Shown: positions 44,851-54,296, counted from the first letter of the stretch. The stretch is DNA of 64,000 nucleotides from Solitalea agri (GCF_023914155.1 NZ_JAMWYS010000024.1:490085-554084), one strand, 5' to 3'. Made by a program: numbers and translations. The notes: generated by a model from the letters alone, not told the origin.

Positions 44851-45567
44851 CTAGTTCGCTTTATGTTTTAATAATTGTCGAATTGCTGTCAAATGTCCAA
44901 ATAATACTACTGGAACTATCAACGTCGGCAACCAACTAAACGGGAAATTCAATATCGCAATATTCGGTTGTTCAAAAGCAAATTTTTGTATTGGAGAAGG
45001 TGTTGAAAACAATGTATTCACAACAATATTTATTAGCAATCCAAGACAAGCAAAATTCCACAGTAAAATTCCATTTCGTCCGATTTTATGCTTTGTCAAA
45101 CCGAAATAGGCAATTATCGGCGCTGTAATGCCTGCAAGAATATCAAAGTTCCGACCTTCAAAAGTCATCAGCTCAGGAATTGCTTTGTTGAGGAATAACC
45201 AATACAGAACTATCTCAACTGGAACTCTCACAATGTTTAAATACGTCAGGTTTCTTAATGGCAAACTGTCAATAAATGTTCTGCCTTTTGAAGTTGAAAA
45301 CAATAAAATAATTGTCAGGATTGTTGGCAAAATCCCCAACAACAATATTTTCGGCGGAAAAAAATTGGTGCCCGAATTGTAAACATTGCTTATAGTTAAA
45401 ACCGTTTGGAATATTAACCAAACTGCCAAACCAATAAAAATCGACAATGCTTTTTTTCGTGTCTGTGCCGAGTTTGAGTTGCTAACTGCCCAAATGAAAA
45501 ATACTAACGTTGCAATTGTTGTCAGTGCAAAAATCAGCGAAATATATGTTGGTAAATTTTCTATCAT
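44851..45567 (-). CDS. Hypothetical seven-helix membrane protein
   Basis: 238 aa, seven predicted membrane helices with very short loops and no recognised family; 'SRDSLPLRNLTYLNIVRVPVE' style motifs are absent from what I know, but the region 'YLNIVRVPVEIVLYWLFLNKAIPELMTFEGRN' (residues about 110-140) is the most polar part. AT-rich compared with the FUSC gene it faces. It lies downstream of a possible attC-like site (45587-45639), so it may be an old gene cassette. Confidence 0.6.
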   Translation of the reverse strand: MIENLPTYISLIFALTTIATLVFFIWAVSNSNSAQTRKKALSIFIGLAVWLIFQTVLTISNVYNSGTNFFPPKILLLGILPTILTIILLFSTSKGRTFIDSLPLRNLTYLNIVRVPVEIVLYWLFLNKAIPELMTFEGRNFDILAGITAPIIAYFGLTKHKIGRNGILLWNFACLGLLINIVVNTLFSTPSPIQKFAFEQPNIAILNFPFSWLPTLIVPVVLFGHLTAIRQLLKHKAN

Positions 45568-45586
45568 TTAGATTTCTGTTCAGGTT

Positions 45587-45639
45587 TTGCGTTGGGACTT
45601 GGCGTTCGGCATGTAACATGTGAATGAGCTGCTGTTATT
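45587..45639 (-). other. Possible degenerate attC-like site
   Basis: Read on the minus strand the gap starts AATAAC and ends with GCCGAACGCCAAGTCCCAAC then GCAAAAC. This resembles the 3' block of the attC at 60067-60130 (GCCGAACGGCAAGCCCAAAA then CGTTAT). The final GTTA core is lost. Weak evidence on its own, stronger given the attC array elsewhere in the window. Confidence 0.35.
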
Positions 45640-45640
45640 T

Positions 45641-46360
45641 TTATCTTATAAACATATCAGTTATTGACCCAACTAACACTACAGCCAATATGAACGTAAG
45701 CATACCTAATATGTAAGCAAAAAAAGCTTTTACATAATTGATAATTGTACTCTTTCCATAAAATTGTCCAATTGCCCAAGTCATATAAACAAATCCAACT
45801 ACACCAGAAATCTGCATAACATTAATATGTATCAAGCTTTGAACAATGCCGAAAACTGAATAAATCAACATTCCTATTCCCATTATGAAGCAGAGTAAAA
45901 TTAAAATTTCAAAAAAATTGAATTGAAATTTTCTGAAGAACAGTTTTATCCATAAAGCAATAAAAGCGCTCATAATTATATTGCCATAACCATAATGTCC
46001 CTGCACCCATTTAAACAGTATTGTGGTCGTTGATTGTTGACTATCTAAATATTTAATATAACCATCTTCAAAGTGGAAATAATGGTTACATAAGGTGTAA
46101 ATTAAGGAAGTTACAATTATGAAAATTATTGGTTTTACAAGCCGACTTCTGTTTTCTATTAGGTAATTTCTAACGTTCTGCCCTGGATTTAAAATAAGCT
46201 CTCTAATGGTATATAAAATTCCACGTTCAAAATGTAAGACGTGTTCAATTTCGTGAATTATGTAATGTGCATCAATTCTTTTAAGCTGGGCTGGTTGTCC
46301 GCAGTTTGGACAATATTTTGAAGCTACTGCGGTATTACAGTTATTGCAATTCTCTGTCAT
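45641..46360 (-). CDS. DUF3667 membrane protein
   Basis: 239 aa. An N-terminal zinc ribbon ('CNNCNTAVASKYCPNCGQP', four Cys) is followed by 'HEIEHVLHFERGILYTIREL' and 'LNPGQNVRNYLIENRSRLVKP', the DUF3667 signature, and five membrane helices. The function of the family is unknown. It follows a small 84-aa gene after 5 bases. Confidence 0.9.
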   Translation of the reverse strand: MTENCNNCNTAVASKYCPNCGQPAQLKRIDAHYIIHEIEHVLHFERGILYTIRELILNPGQNVRNYLIENRSRLVKPIIFIIVTSLIYTLCNHYFHFEDGYIKYLDSQQSTTTILFKWVQGHYGYGNIIMSAFIALWIKLFFRKFQFNFFEILILLCFIMGIGMLIYSVFGIVQSLIHINVMQISGVVGFVYMTWAIGQFYGKSTIINYVKAFFAYILGMLTFILAVVLVGSITDMFIR

Positions 46361-46365
46361 TTTGG

Positions 46366-46620
46366 TTATTTCAAATTTCGATGTTTTAACAATGCTTCCA
46401 ATTCTTTAATTCGGATATTTTTAGGATCATTAATCATTCTATGAACAAAATACAAAGGAATAAGCATTAAAAATCCAAAAGTGCTTTTGAAAATACTGTA
46501 CAATACAATACCCAATAGAAAGCCAATAAATAAAGCATTAGTAAGAGAAAATGATTTCATTTTCTTTGCTTCATCTAATAGTTCCTGGTCTGTTAACTGT
46601 GAAAGTCCTTTGTTTTCCAT
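46366..46620 (-). CDS. Small hypothetical membrane protein (84 aa)
   Basis: 84 aa with two hydrophobic segments joined by a short turn ('ALFIGFLLGIVLYSIF', 'GFLMLIPLYFVHRMI') and polar ends. It is 5 bases upstream of the DUF3667 gene and probably co-translated. No family recognised. Confidence 0.6.
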   Translation of the reverse strand: MENKGLSQLTDQELLDEAKKMKSFSLTNALFIGFLLGIVLYSIFKSTFGFLMLIPLYFVHRMINDPKNIRIKELEALLKHRNLK

Positions 46621-46767
46621 TTATCGTAGTTCTTTAGTAGTGAGATGAAGCAATTGTTACCTGAAGTACCTTTATATTTTTTATCACTTTAAAAAGAAGA
46701 TAAACAAAACAAGATTAATACTTCAAAAGAGTTAAGATTAACAAAGGCGTTTTTATAAAAGTATATA

Positions 46768-46951
46768 AATTTCATAACCAAACAAACTTGCTTCAGGTCT
46801 TTCGTCTGGATGATTTCGATATGTAAATTCTTATTGAGATTTAATTCTTCCAGCAGTGCCGATAGATCATGTTTCTCTTTTTCAGGCGGCACAAAAGCAG
46901 GGGCATTTAATTTAGTGGCAAAATCCTGAAACAGTATTTTAATAGCTTCCA
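46768..46951 (-). pseudogene. Fragment duplicated from a DinB-family gene
   Basis: About 184 bases are nearly identical to 55854-56038, inside the intact DinB gene at the far end of the carotenoid cluster. The translation runs 'LEAIKILFQDFATKLNAPAF' then 'VPPEKEKHDLSALLEELN' and 'KNLHIEIIQTKDLKQVCL'. Both ends of the gene are missing and the flanks are unrelated. An open frame of 103 codons covers it by chance. Confidence 0.82.
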
Positions 46952-47000
46952 GTCTCCATTTTGACCCCAAGACTAAAACTACATTACCTCCCCCTTTCAA

Positions 47001-47329
47001 TTTCTCCTTTAAAAATTACTAGTCCGCCAATGGAAGAAAAAACAGAGGTCCCTTCTTTAGCAAAATATCTACGCCTTTATGAGTTCCTGATTTTCCCCAG
47101 GGGTAAAACCAATACGATTTTGAGTTAAAGCTCTTCTTGTCAGCCTTATCAACTGGGTTGACTAAGTTCTGAGGAAGTACAAGTCAGGTTGGTTTTAATT
47201 TACGGAAATAGTTTAATAATAAACTATATATTTCCATAAAATAATAATTTGGTCCATATTTTAATTTCTTTAATTTAAAATAGTATATTTATATCCTAAT
47301 TTAGTTTCTCATTTAGTATTCTAAGAAAA
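47001..47329. other. Gap upstream of the carotenoid operon
   Basis: AT-rich towards the marR gene, with TATATTTA-type sequence some 35 bases before its ATG. A 32-codon open frame (47030-47128, 'EEKTEVPSLAKYLRLYEFLI') may be a gene remnant; I do not recognise it. Nothing else seen. Confidence 0.4.
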
Positions 47330-48001
47330 ATGGATTTTCATTTATTAAAAGATATCATTGATTTAATGTGGGAATTTGAAAACTCAAATTCCAAATCGAA
47401 CCTATTTTCTAATGATTTAAGTGGGTTTAAGCAATGGGTAATTTTTAATTCTTCTAAATCAGAGACCACCGTTGAACCCGACTGGGAGGGTAAGGAAAAT
47501 GGTCGAAGTCCTGAAAGTGTAATCAGTACTTTCATCGTCCACATGAATCGCTATGCCAAAAATTATTCTAAGTCTGCTATTTATGGTTCGGATTTTTCTA
47601 CGCAGGAAGATTTTATTTATCTCATCAATCTAAAAGCTTTTGGTGAGATGACAAAAATGGAGTTGATAAAAAGGAACATTCAAGATAAACCCGTTGGAAT
47701 GCAAATTATCAATCGCTTGATTTCACAAGATTGGGTGCAGCAGAATGATTCAGAAACGGACAAACGAAGCAAAGTAATTAACATAACATCAAAAGGTTTA
47801 GAAGCACTTGACAAACAAATGGGCAAAATTCGTCAAGCAACCAATATTGTTTCAGGTGATTTGTCCCACATTGAAAAAATGGAACTCATCCGATTGCTTA
47901 AGAAACTCAATGATTTTCACCATCCGATCTATTGCCAAAATTTAGAACCTGAGGAACTGTTGAATGAAGCATTGAAAACAAGATTAACAATAGTAAAATG
48001 A
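47330..48001 (+). CDS. MarR-family regulator of the carotenoid cluster
   Basis: 223 aa. The C-terminal winged helix (about residues 95-200) shows 'GEMTKMELIKRNIQDKPVGM', 'IINRLISQDWVQQNDSETDK', 'RSKVINITSKGLEALDKQM', as in MarR proteins. An N-terminal extension of about 90 residues has no recognised motif. Its stop overlaps the crtI start by 4 bases (ATGA), so it is the first gene of the carotenoid operon and probably controls it. The signal is unknown. Confidence 0.88.
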   Translation: MDFHLLKDIIDLMWEFENSNSKSNLFSNDLSGFKQWVIFNSSKSETTVEPDWEGKENGRSPESVISTFIVHMNRYAKNYSKSAIYGSDFSTQEDFIYLINLKAFGEMTKMELIKRNIQDKPVGMQIINRLISQDWVQQNDSETDKRSKVINITSKGLEALDKQMGKIRQATNIVSGDLSHIEKMELIRLLKKLNDFHHPIYCQNLEPEELLNEALKTRLTIVK

Positions 48002-49491
48002 GAAGAAAAATAGCCTTAATAGGTTCAGGATTTTCAGGCATGTCTGCTGCTGCTTATGCTGCCAAACATGGTTATGAAGTTCACGTATTTGAAAAGCATA
48101 ATCAACCAGGTGGCAGAGCCAGGCAATTTACTACTGAAAAAGGATATGTTTTTGATATGGGGCCAAGTTGGTATTGGATGCCGGATATAATAGAAGGTTT
48201 CTTTACTGATTTTGGTTATAAAACTTCCGATTTTTTTGATTTGGTTTCTCTCAATCCACAATTCGAAATGATTTTTAATGATGAGAAAATTGCCATTCCT
48301 AAATCTTACGAAGATTTAAAAAATCTATTTAATGAATTGGAGGTAGGTGCTGGAGAGAAGTTTGATGAATTTATGAACGCGGCTCAGTTTAAGTACCAAG
48401 TGGGTATGAAGGAGTTTATAAATAAACCTTGTCACAGCTGGAAAGAGTTTTTGTCACCAAAAATTGCAAAGAGTGCGTTAAAACTTGATTTGCTCACTAA
48501 TTTCAGAAGCTACGTTGCCAAATATTTTGATAATCCAAAATTGAGAGTTTTAATGGAATTTCCCGTTATTTTTCTCGGTGCTTCACCTAAAAACATACCA
48601 GCACTATATAGTTTAATGAATTACGGAGGCTATGCTCTGGGAACTCATTATCCAATGGGCGGATTTTATCAATTGGTTTTAGCAATGCAAAAGGTTGCAG
48701 AATCACAGGGAGCCACATTTCATTTTAATAAGACAATAGAAAAAATAAATACCAAAAAGGGAAAGGTTACTTCTTTACTTATTAATGGAGAAAATCATTT
48801 TTTTGATTTTGTCATCGCTTCGTCTGATTATCATCATACAGAAACTTTATTAGACGAAAATTTGAAAAACTATACCAAAGAATATTGGAAGAATAAAACG
48901 TTTGCGCCTTCATGTTTGATTTACTACTTAGGTTTCAAGGAAAAAATAGCAAACCTCAAACACCATACTTTATTTTTTGAAAATGACTTAGATGAGCATA
49001 TTGATGCGATATATAACCATAGGAAATGGCCTGAAAACCCATTGTTTTATGCCTGTTGTCCTTCTAAGACTGATTCAAGTGTAGCGCCTTCAAATTGTGA
49101 AAATATTTTCCTGTTAATGCCTTTAGCTAATGACATTAAAGACAATGAAGAATTACGAGAAAAGTATCTAAACATAATGATTGGCCGCATTGAGAAACTA
49201 ACTAAAATAGAAAATTTGCTCTCAAAGATTGAATATAAAAGGAGTTACTGCGTTTCAGATTTCGTTCAAGATTACAACGCTTATGGAGGCAATGCTTATG
49301 GACTTGCCAACACGCTTTCACAAACTGCAGTATTGAAACCCAAAATCAGGAATAAAAAAATAAGCAATCTTTTTTATACAGGTCAACTTACTGTACCTGG
49401 GCCTGGGGTTCCCCCTTCAATCATTTCAGGAAAAATTGTAGCTAATGAACTTCATAAACTAAAAACAAAATACGATGAAGAAAAGTGTTGA
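47998..49491 (+). CDS. crtI: Phytoene desaturase
   Basis: 497 aa flavoprotein that desaturates phytoene to lycopene. The N-terminal FAD motif is 'ALIGSGFSGMSAAAYAAKHG', followed by 'FEKHNQPGGRARQF'. 'GYVFDMGPSWYWMPDIIEGF' is the CrtI substrate-entry signature, and the C-terminal carotenoid-binding motif is 'LFYTGQLTVPGPGVPPSIIS'. Length is normal. It overlaps marR by 4 bases. The 97 bases after it lead into a fasciclin gene, which separates it from crtB. Confidence 0.96.
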   Translation: MRRKIALIGSGFSGMSAAAYAAKHGYEVHVFEKHNQPGGRARQFTTEKGYVFDMGPSWYWMPDIIEGFFTDFGYKTSDFFDLVSLNPQFEMIFNDEKIAIPKSYEDLKNLFNELEVGAGEKFDEFMNAAQFKYQVGMKEFINKPCHSWKEFLSPKIAKSALKLDLLTNFRSYVAKYFDNPKLRVLMEFPVIFLGASPKNIPALYSLMNYGGYALGTHYPMGGFYQLVLAMQKVAESQGATFHFNKTIEKINTKKGKVTSLLINGENHFFDFVIASSDYHHTETLLDENLKNYTKEYWKNKTFAPSCLIYYLGFKEKIANLKHHTLFFENDLDEHIDAIYNHRKWPENPLFYACCPSKTDSSVAPSNCENIFLLMPLANDIKDNEELREKYLNIMIGRIEKLTKIENLLSKIEYKRSYCVSDFVQDYNAYGGNAYGLANTLSQTAVLKPKIRNKKISNLFYTGQLTVPGPGVPPSIISGKIVANELHKLKTKYDEEKC

Positions 49492-49588
49492 TGTATGGGT
49501 CTGAAGGAAATCAGCTAAGAGCTTTATCCTGATTCATAAATGCATTTCTAAATAATTAACAGTTACTAATAACATAAAATTAAAAATC

Positions 49589-50548
49589 ATGAAAAATGGA
49601 TTCGTGTTTTCAAAATTTAGCGTAGCAAACTTTGCATCGTTTGTACTGTTATTTCTTTTTATATCTTGTAATGATAATAAAGATGATAATGCTACTCCCA
49701 ATCCGACAGGTACAATAACAAATGTTGTATCTACTAATAACAACTTTTCACTTTTAAAATCCGCTGTTGTTAAGGCCGGTTTAGCCGAAACCCTTGGCGA
49801 TGCAGGGCCTTATACAGTTTTTGCACCTGATGATAATGCCTTCAATTCTTCGGGCATAACAAGTAGTGTTATTGCAAGTATTCCTGCTGATCAACTTAAA
49901 AACATATTGCTTTATCATACTCTGGGCTCAAAGGTAGCGGCTGCAGATGTTCCAGCCGGACCTAATGCAGAAGTGAGCGCTGTTAACGGCGAAACCTTAT
50001 ATCTTACTAAAAACAACAAGGGAGTTTTTGTAAATGGCTGGAAAGTCACCACAGCAGATATTAGCGCAAGCAATGGAATTATCCATTCAATTGAACATGT
50101 GTTAACCCCTCCGTCAGGCAACTTGGTTGAAACGGCTCAGAGCAATAGTAATTTAACCTATCTAGTGGCGGCAGTACAACGTGCAAGTCAGGGTAATACA
50201 AATGTATTACAGGTTTTATCTTCTGCAGGCCCTTATACTGTATTTGCACCTACAAATCAGGCCTTTATTGATGCAGGTTTCCCTACAGTTGCTTCTATTC
50301 AAGCTGCAGATCCCAATACGTTGGCAGCTATATTAACTTATCATGTTTTGTCTGCAAGAGCCTTTTCATCAGATTTAATTGATGGCCAAAATTTAACAAC
50401 TCTTAACGGAGCTACTATTAAAATTGGACTTGGCAGTCAAGCAACTGTAAAAGGAAATAGCAATACTGCAGCTGCAAATATTAGTGCGGTAAATATTATG
50501 GCTACCAATGGAGTAGTACATGTGATTGACAAGGTATTGCTGCCATAA
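49589..50548 (+). CDS. Secreted protein with two fasciclin (FAS1) domains
   Basis: 319 aa with a signal peptide or lipobox ('LFLFISCNDNK'). Domain 1 has 'FSLLKSAVVKAGLAETLG', 'GPYTVFAPDDNAFN' and 'LLYHTLGSKVAAADV', ending 'NGIIHSIEHVLTPP'; domain 2 repeats these as 'TYLVAAVQRASQ', 'GPYTVFAPTNQAFIDAG', 'LTYHVLSARAFSSDL', 'NGVVHVIDKVLLP'. FAS1 domains mediate adhesion, and related proteins bind carotenoids in some animals and cyanobacteria-linked systems. Its position inside the carotenoid cluster, between crtI and crtB, is striking. Role not known. Confidence 0.93.
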   Translation: MKNGFVFSKFSVANFASFVLLFLFISCNDNKDDNATPNPTGTITNVVSTNNNFSLLKSAVVKAGLAETLGDAGPYTVFAPDDNAFNSSGITSSVIASIPADQLKNILLYHTLGSKVAAADVPAGPNAEVSAVNGETLYLTKNNKGVFVNGWKVTTADISASNGIIHSIEHVLTPPSGNLVETAQSNSNLTYLVAAVQRASQGNTNVLQVLSSAGPYTVFAPTNQAFIDAGFPTVASIQAADPNTLAAILTYHVLSARAFSSDLIDGQNLTTLNGATIKIGLGSQATVKGNSNTAAANISAVNIMATNGVVHVIDKVLLP

Positions 50549-50617
50549 CATAATGAAAGTTAATCGGAGCAAAAAATAATAATGATTTGTGAATTGAAAA
50601 TGCGAAAAAAATAGACT

Positions 50618-51454
50618 ATGAAAAAACTATTCGATGAGTTGTCTTTCCAAGTAAGTAAAAGCACTACAGAAAAATACAGTACAAGTTTTTCTTTAGGAGT
50701 ATTAGCTTTAAAGCCCTCCATTCGTCAGGCTATTTATGCCATTTACGGATATGTTCGCTTAGCAGATGAGATTGTGGATAGTTTTCATGATTATGACAAA
50801 AAAACACTGTTAAACAGATTAAAAACTGAAACAGATCAGGCATTAACAGAAGGAATTTCGCTTAATCCAATTTTACAATCTTTTCAAGAAACGGTTCATA
50901 AGTATAGGATTGATAAGATACTCATTGACCAATTTCTTCATAGTATGGAAATGGATTTGAACAGAATTGATTACAATTCGGATTTGTATAATGAATACAT
51001 ATACGGTTCGGCAGAGGTTGTGGGTTTAATGTGTTTACAAGTCTTTACAGAAGGTAAGAACGAAGAGTATGAAAAGCTAAAACCTTATGCAAAGAAGTTG
51101 GGTTCTGCGTTTCAAAAGGTAAATTTCTTACGAGACTTAAAAGATGATTATCAAATTCTGGGTCGCACTTATTTTCCGAATATACAGATGAATTTATTTG
51201 ATAGTTGTGTTAAATGTGAGATTGAAAAAGAAATTGAAAAAGAATTTAAGGAAGCTTTTGTTGGAATCAAAATGCTGCCAAATTCATCAAAATTTGGAGT
51301 GTATTTAGCTTATAAATATTATCTATCGTTATTTAAAAAAATAAAATCAACTTCTGCGGAAGATATATTACAGAACCGTATTCGCATACCGAATATTCAA
51401 AAATTTTCTGTAATGATTGGTAGCTATATCCAATATAAAACAGCGATGTTATGA
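50618..51454 (+). CDS. crtB: Phytoene synthase
   Basis: 278 aa. It condenses two geranylgeranyl diphosphates into phytoene. The two Asp-rich motifs are 'RLADEIVDSFHDYD' and 'KVNFLRDLKDDYQILGRTYF'. 'YNEYIYGSAEVVGLMCLQVF' is the typical mid-protein signature of squalene/phytoene synthases. It overlaps the next gene by 4 bases. Confidence 0.96.
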   Translation: MKKLFDELSFQVSKSTTEKYSTSFSLGVLALKPSIRQAIYAIYGYVRLADEIVDSFHDYDKKTLLNRLKTETDQALTEGISLNPILQSFQETVHKYRIDKILIDQFLHSMEMDLNRIDYNSDLYNEYIYGSAEVVGLMCLQVFTEGKNEEYEKLKPYAKKLGSAFQKVNFLRDLKDDYQILGRTYFPNIQMNLFDSCVKCEIEKEIEKEFKEAFVGIKMLPNSSKFGVYLAYKYYLSLFKKIKSTSAEDILQNRIRIPNIQKFSVMIGSYIQYKTAML

Positions 51455-51900
51455 TCAGATTTGTTCTGCTAATTAGTTTTTGCTTATTGTGCTCTTTTAA
51501 AACTATTGATCTCGATTATATCAGAAATAATTATGAAAAATCAGTAAGCGAAAAAAAAACATGTGAAATAATGATTAAGGCATTGGAGCAAAGTACATTG
51601 AATAATGTTCAACTAGCATATCTAGGGGCCTTACAAACCATTTGGGCAAATCACACAATTAACCCCTTAACTAAGTTAAGCACATTTAAAAAAGGAAAAA
51701 CCAATATTGATAAAGCCATAAAAAACGAAAACGACAATATTGAAATACACTTTATACGGTTATCGGTGCAGAAAAATTGTCCTAATTTTTTAGGATATAA
51801 TAAAAATATACTTGAAGATGAGCGCTATTTAAGAGAGCACATTGAAAACGTACAATCTGAACACGTAAAAATGATGATCAATAATATTTTAAAGAAATAG
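51451..51900 (+). CDS. Hypothetical secreted protein in the carotenoid operon
   Basis: 149 aa with an N-terminal signal ('FVLLISFCLLCSFKTID'). The rest is helical and Lys/Asn-rich ('AYLGALQTIWANHTINP' is the most conserved-looking part). It overlaps crtB by 4 bases and is one base from the SRPBCC gene, so it is a firm operon member. Similar short secreted proteins occur beside crtB in related bacteria, as I recall, without known function. Confidence 0.72.
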   Translation: MIRFVLLISFCLLCSFKTIDLDYIRNNYEKSVSEKKTCEIMIKALEQSTLNNVQLAYLGALQTIWANHTINPLTKLSTFKKGKTNIDKAIKNENDNIEIHFIRLSVQKNCPNFLGYNKNILEDERYLREHIENVQSEHVKMMINNILKK

Positions 51901-51901
51901 A

Positions 51902-52375
51902 ATGAAATTTCAACTATACAGGGAGCAACAACAAAGTTGTGATATACAAACAGCTTGGAAGTTTTTCTCCAACCCGTTCAATCTTTCAAAAATAACTCCA
52001 AGGGATATGGGGTTTGTTGTATTGTCTGAATTTGTTGATGAAGAAATTTATGAAGGAATGGAAATTGATTATACTGTTTCCCCGTTTTTGGGCATTTCGT
52101 TGAAATGGAAAACCCGCATTACACAAGTTGAATTTCAAAAGAGTTTTACGGATTTTCAAGAAAAGGGTCCTTATAAATATTGGAATCATCACCACGAATT
52201 TATTCCAAATGAAAAGGGGGTTTTTATGAAAGATACAGTTGACTATGAACTACCTTTTGGATTTTTAGGCACCCTGGGGCACCAAGTTTTAGTTAAAAAT
52301 AAATTAGAAAAAATCTTCAACTATCGATTTAATGTTTTAGAAAAATTCTTCAAGGAGGCAAAACAGGAATTATGA
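51902..52375 (+). CDS. SRPBCC-family ligand-binding protein
   Basis: 157 aa. The pattern 'DIQTAWKFFSNPFNLSKITPRDMGFVVLSE' (residues about 12-45) is the opening of SRPBCC/START-like proteins, and 'PYKYWNHHHEFIPNEKGVFMKDTVDYELPFG' (about 92-125) the usual closing strands. Such folds bind hydrophobic ligands; here a carotenoid or its precursor is a natural guess. The gene overlaps crtZ by 4 bases. Confidence 0.85.
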   Translation: MKFQLYREQQQSCDIQTAWKFFSNPFNLSKITPRDMGFVVLSEFVDEEIYEGMEIDYTVSPFLGISLKWKTRITQVEFQKSFTDFQEKGPYKYWNHHHEFIPNEKGVFMKDTVDYELPFGFLGTLGHQVLVKNKLEKIFNYRFNVLEKFFKEAKQEL

Positions 52376-52872
52376 ATTTTATACTAATATTAGGTGTTTT
52401 TATACTTATGGAAGGAGCCACCTGGCTGATACATAAATACGTAATGCACGGATTTTTGTGGAGGTTGCACAAAGATCATCACGATCACTCCAATGAAGGT
52501 TTCTTTGAGAAAAACGACTATTTCTTTGTGATATTCGCTTTGCCTACGATAGCGCTAATGTATTTTGGTTCGCTCCACCACTTTAATTATTTGTTTTTTG
52601 CAGGATTAGGAATAATGCTTTACGGAATGGCTTACTTTTTCGTACACGATATTTTTATTCACCAAAGAGTTAAGTTTTTGAGCCATACCACAAACCCCTA
52701 CTTTTTAGCGCTACGCAGGGCGCACAAGCAACATCACAAACACATTGGTAAAGAACAAGGGGAATGCTTCGGCTTTTTGTATGTACCATCAAAATATATT
52801 AAGAGTTATTCTAAAAATGAAGCGAAAGAGGCAAAAAAAGATGATTACCATCAAATAAATCCCACTCCATGA
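52372..52872 (+). CDS. crtZ: Beta-carotene hydroxylase (fatty-acid hydroxylase superfamily)
   Basis: 166 aa membrane di-iron enzyme that hydroxylates the beta-ring C3 positions, giving zeaxanthin. The His-box set is complete: 'HKYVMHGFLWRLHKDHHDH', 'HDIFIHQR' and 'RRAHKQHHKH'. Four helices. It overlaps the SDR gene by 4 bases. Confirms that the pigment is hydroxylated. Confidence 0.93.
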   Translation: MNFILILGVFILMEGATWLIHKYVMHGFLWRLHKDHHDHSNEGFFEKNDYFFVIFALPTIALMYFGSLHHFNYLFFAGLGIMLYGMAYFFVHDIFIHQRVKFLSHTTNPYFLALRRAHKQHHKHIGKEQGECFGFLYVPSKYIKSYSKNEAKEAKKDDYHQINPTP

Positions 52873-54296
52873 AAATTCTGCTTACAGGAACTTCGGGTTA
52901 TATAGGAAAAAGATTGCTTATCCATTTGTTGAAAGAAAATCATCATATCGTTTGTTCGGTTAGAGACAAGAATCGGTTCAGCTCAAAAATTTATGATGAA
53001 GCTAAGAGAAACATTACTATAATAGAAAATGACTTTTTGCAGCTAAATACATTAGACAATATTCCCGAGGATATAGATGCGGCGTATTTTCTTATACATT
53101 CTATGGCATCTGATGATGGGGACTTTGCGGAAAAAGAAAAATTGGCTGCACAGAATTTCCGATCAGCCATTGAAAAAACCGAATGCAAGCAGGTAATATT
53201 TTTAACAGGTATCATCAACGAAAACAAATTATCCAAACACCTTGAGTCTCGCAAACAGGTAGAAGCGACGTTGCAATCTCACAAATACGCCTTGACAGTA
53301 TTGAGAGCCGGCATTATCGTTGGTTCAGGTAGTGCTTCATTTGAAATTATCAGAGATCTGGTAGAGAAATTACCTGTAATGATTGCCCCTGTTTGGGTAA
53401 AAACAAAATGCCAGCCAATAGGAATCAGAAATGTTATTGAATTTTTGTCAGGTGTGCTGCTCAAAAGAACCGTTTTCAATCGTAATTTTGATATAGCCGG
53501 GACCGAAGTACTTACTTATAAAGAAATGTTGTTGCAGTATGCTGAAGTACGACACTTGAAAAGATTCATTATCACGGTGCCATTTTTCAGTCCTCATATT
53601 TCCTCCTACTGGCTATATTTTATTACTTCTACTTCATTTTCCTTGGCAAAAAATCTGGTTAATAGTATGAAAGTTAAGGTGATTGCCAATAAAAATAACC
53701 TGGCAGAAGATTTACAGATTACGCTAAATACCTATAAAGAAAATATTGGTTTTGCCTTTGACAAGATAAAGCAAAATGAAGTAATGTCTTCCTGGTATGA
53801 TACATTTTCCAGCAATCTTCATCAGCGTAATGTTTGGCAATACCTGGAAGTGCCTGATGAAGGCTGTTTCAAATATAAAAACGAAATGAAAATTATAGAC
53901 CATGAAACTACGCTTAATCGAATATTTGAAATTGGCGGGGAAAATGGCTGGTATTATGCAAATACTTTATGGAGGATAAGAGGCTATTTAGACCGATTGG
54001 TTGGAGGTGTAGGATTGCGAAGGGGCCGAAGAAATGCAACTGAATTGGAGCCGGGAGACAGTCTTGATTTTTGGCGAGTTCTTTATGCAAATCGGACGGA
54101 GAAAAGACTTTTGCTTTTTGCCGAGATGAAACTCCCCGGTGAAGCATGGTTAGAGTTTAAAATTCAGGATGATAAACTTTACCAAGAAGCTACTTTCAGA
54201 CCTGTTGGCCTTTGGGGGAGGTTTTACTGGTATTTAGTGTACCCCTTTCATGGACTGATTTTTGGCGGGTTGATTAGAAATTTAGTTAGAGCATAA
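52869..54296 (+). CDS. SDR-family oxidoreductase with DUF2867 domain
   Basis: 475 aa. The N-terminal Rossmann part (residues 1-300) has 'ILLTGTSGYIGKRLLIHLLK' and the extended-SDR pattern 'VLRAGIIVGSGSASFEIIRD'. The C-terminal DUF2867 (about 310-470) includes 'RNVWQYLEVPDEGCFKYKNE' and 'RPVGLWGRFYWYLVYPFH'. The enzyme's reaction in this pathway is unknown; the layout is common in carotenoid clusters of the phylum, so a late modification or control of the ring is possible. Overlaps crtZ by 4 bases. Confidence 0.85.
   Translation: MKILLTGTSGYIGKRLLIHLLKENHHIVCSVRDKNRFSSKIYDEAKRNITIIENDFLQLNTLDNIPEDIDAAYFLIHSMASDDGDFAEKEKLAAQNFRSAIEKTECKQVIFLTGIINENKLSKHLESRKQVEATLQSHKYALTVLRAGIIVGSGSASFEIIRDLVEKLPVMIAPVWVKTKCQPIGIRNVIEFLSGVLLKRTVFNRNFDIAGTEVLTYKEMLLQYAEVRHLKRFIITVPFFSPHISSYWLYFITSTSFSLAKNLVNSMKVKVIANKNNLAEDLQITLNTYKENIGFAFDKIKQNEVMSSWYDTFSSNLHQRNVWQYLEVPDEGCFKYKNEMKIIDHETTLNRIFEIGGENGWYYANTLWRIRGYLDRLVGGVGLRRGRRNATELEPGDSLDFWRVLYANRTEKRLLLFAEMKLPGEAWLEFKIQDDKLYQEATFRPVGLWGRFYWYLVYPFHGLIFGGLIRNLVRA

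Noticed and set aside
46689..47000. 103-codon open frame as a functional DinB-like protein
   Set aside because: Only the middle matches DinB; both ends are unrelated and the metal-binding His residues are missing.
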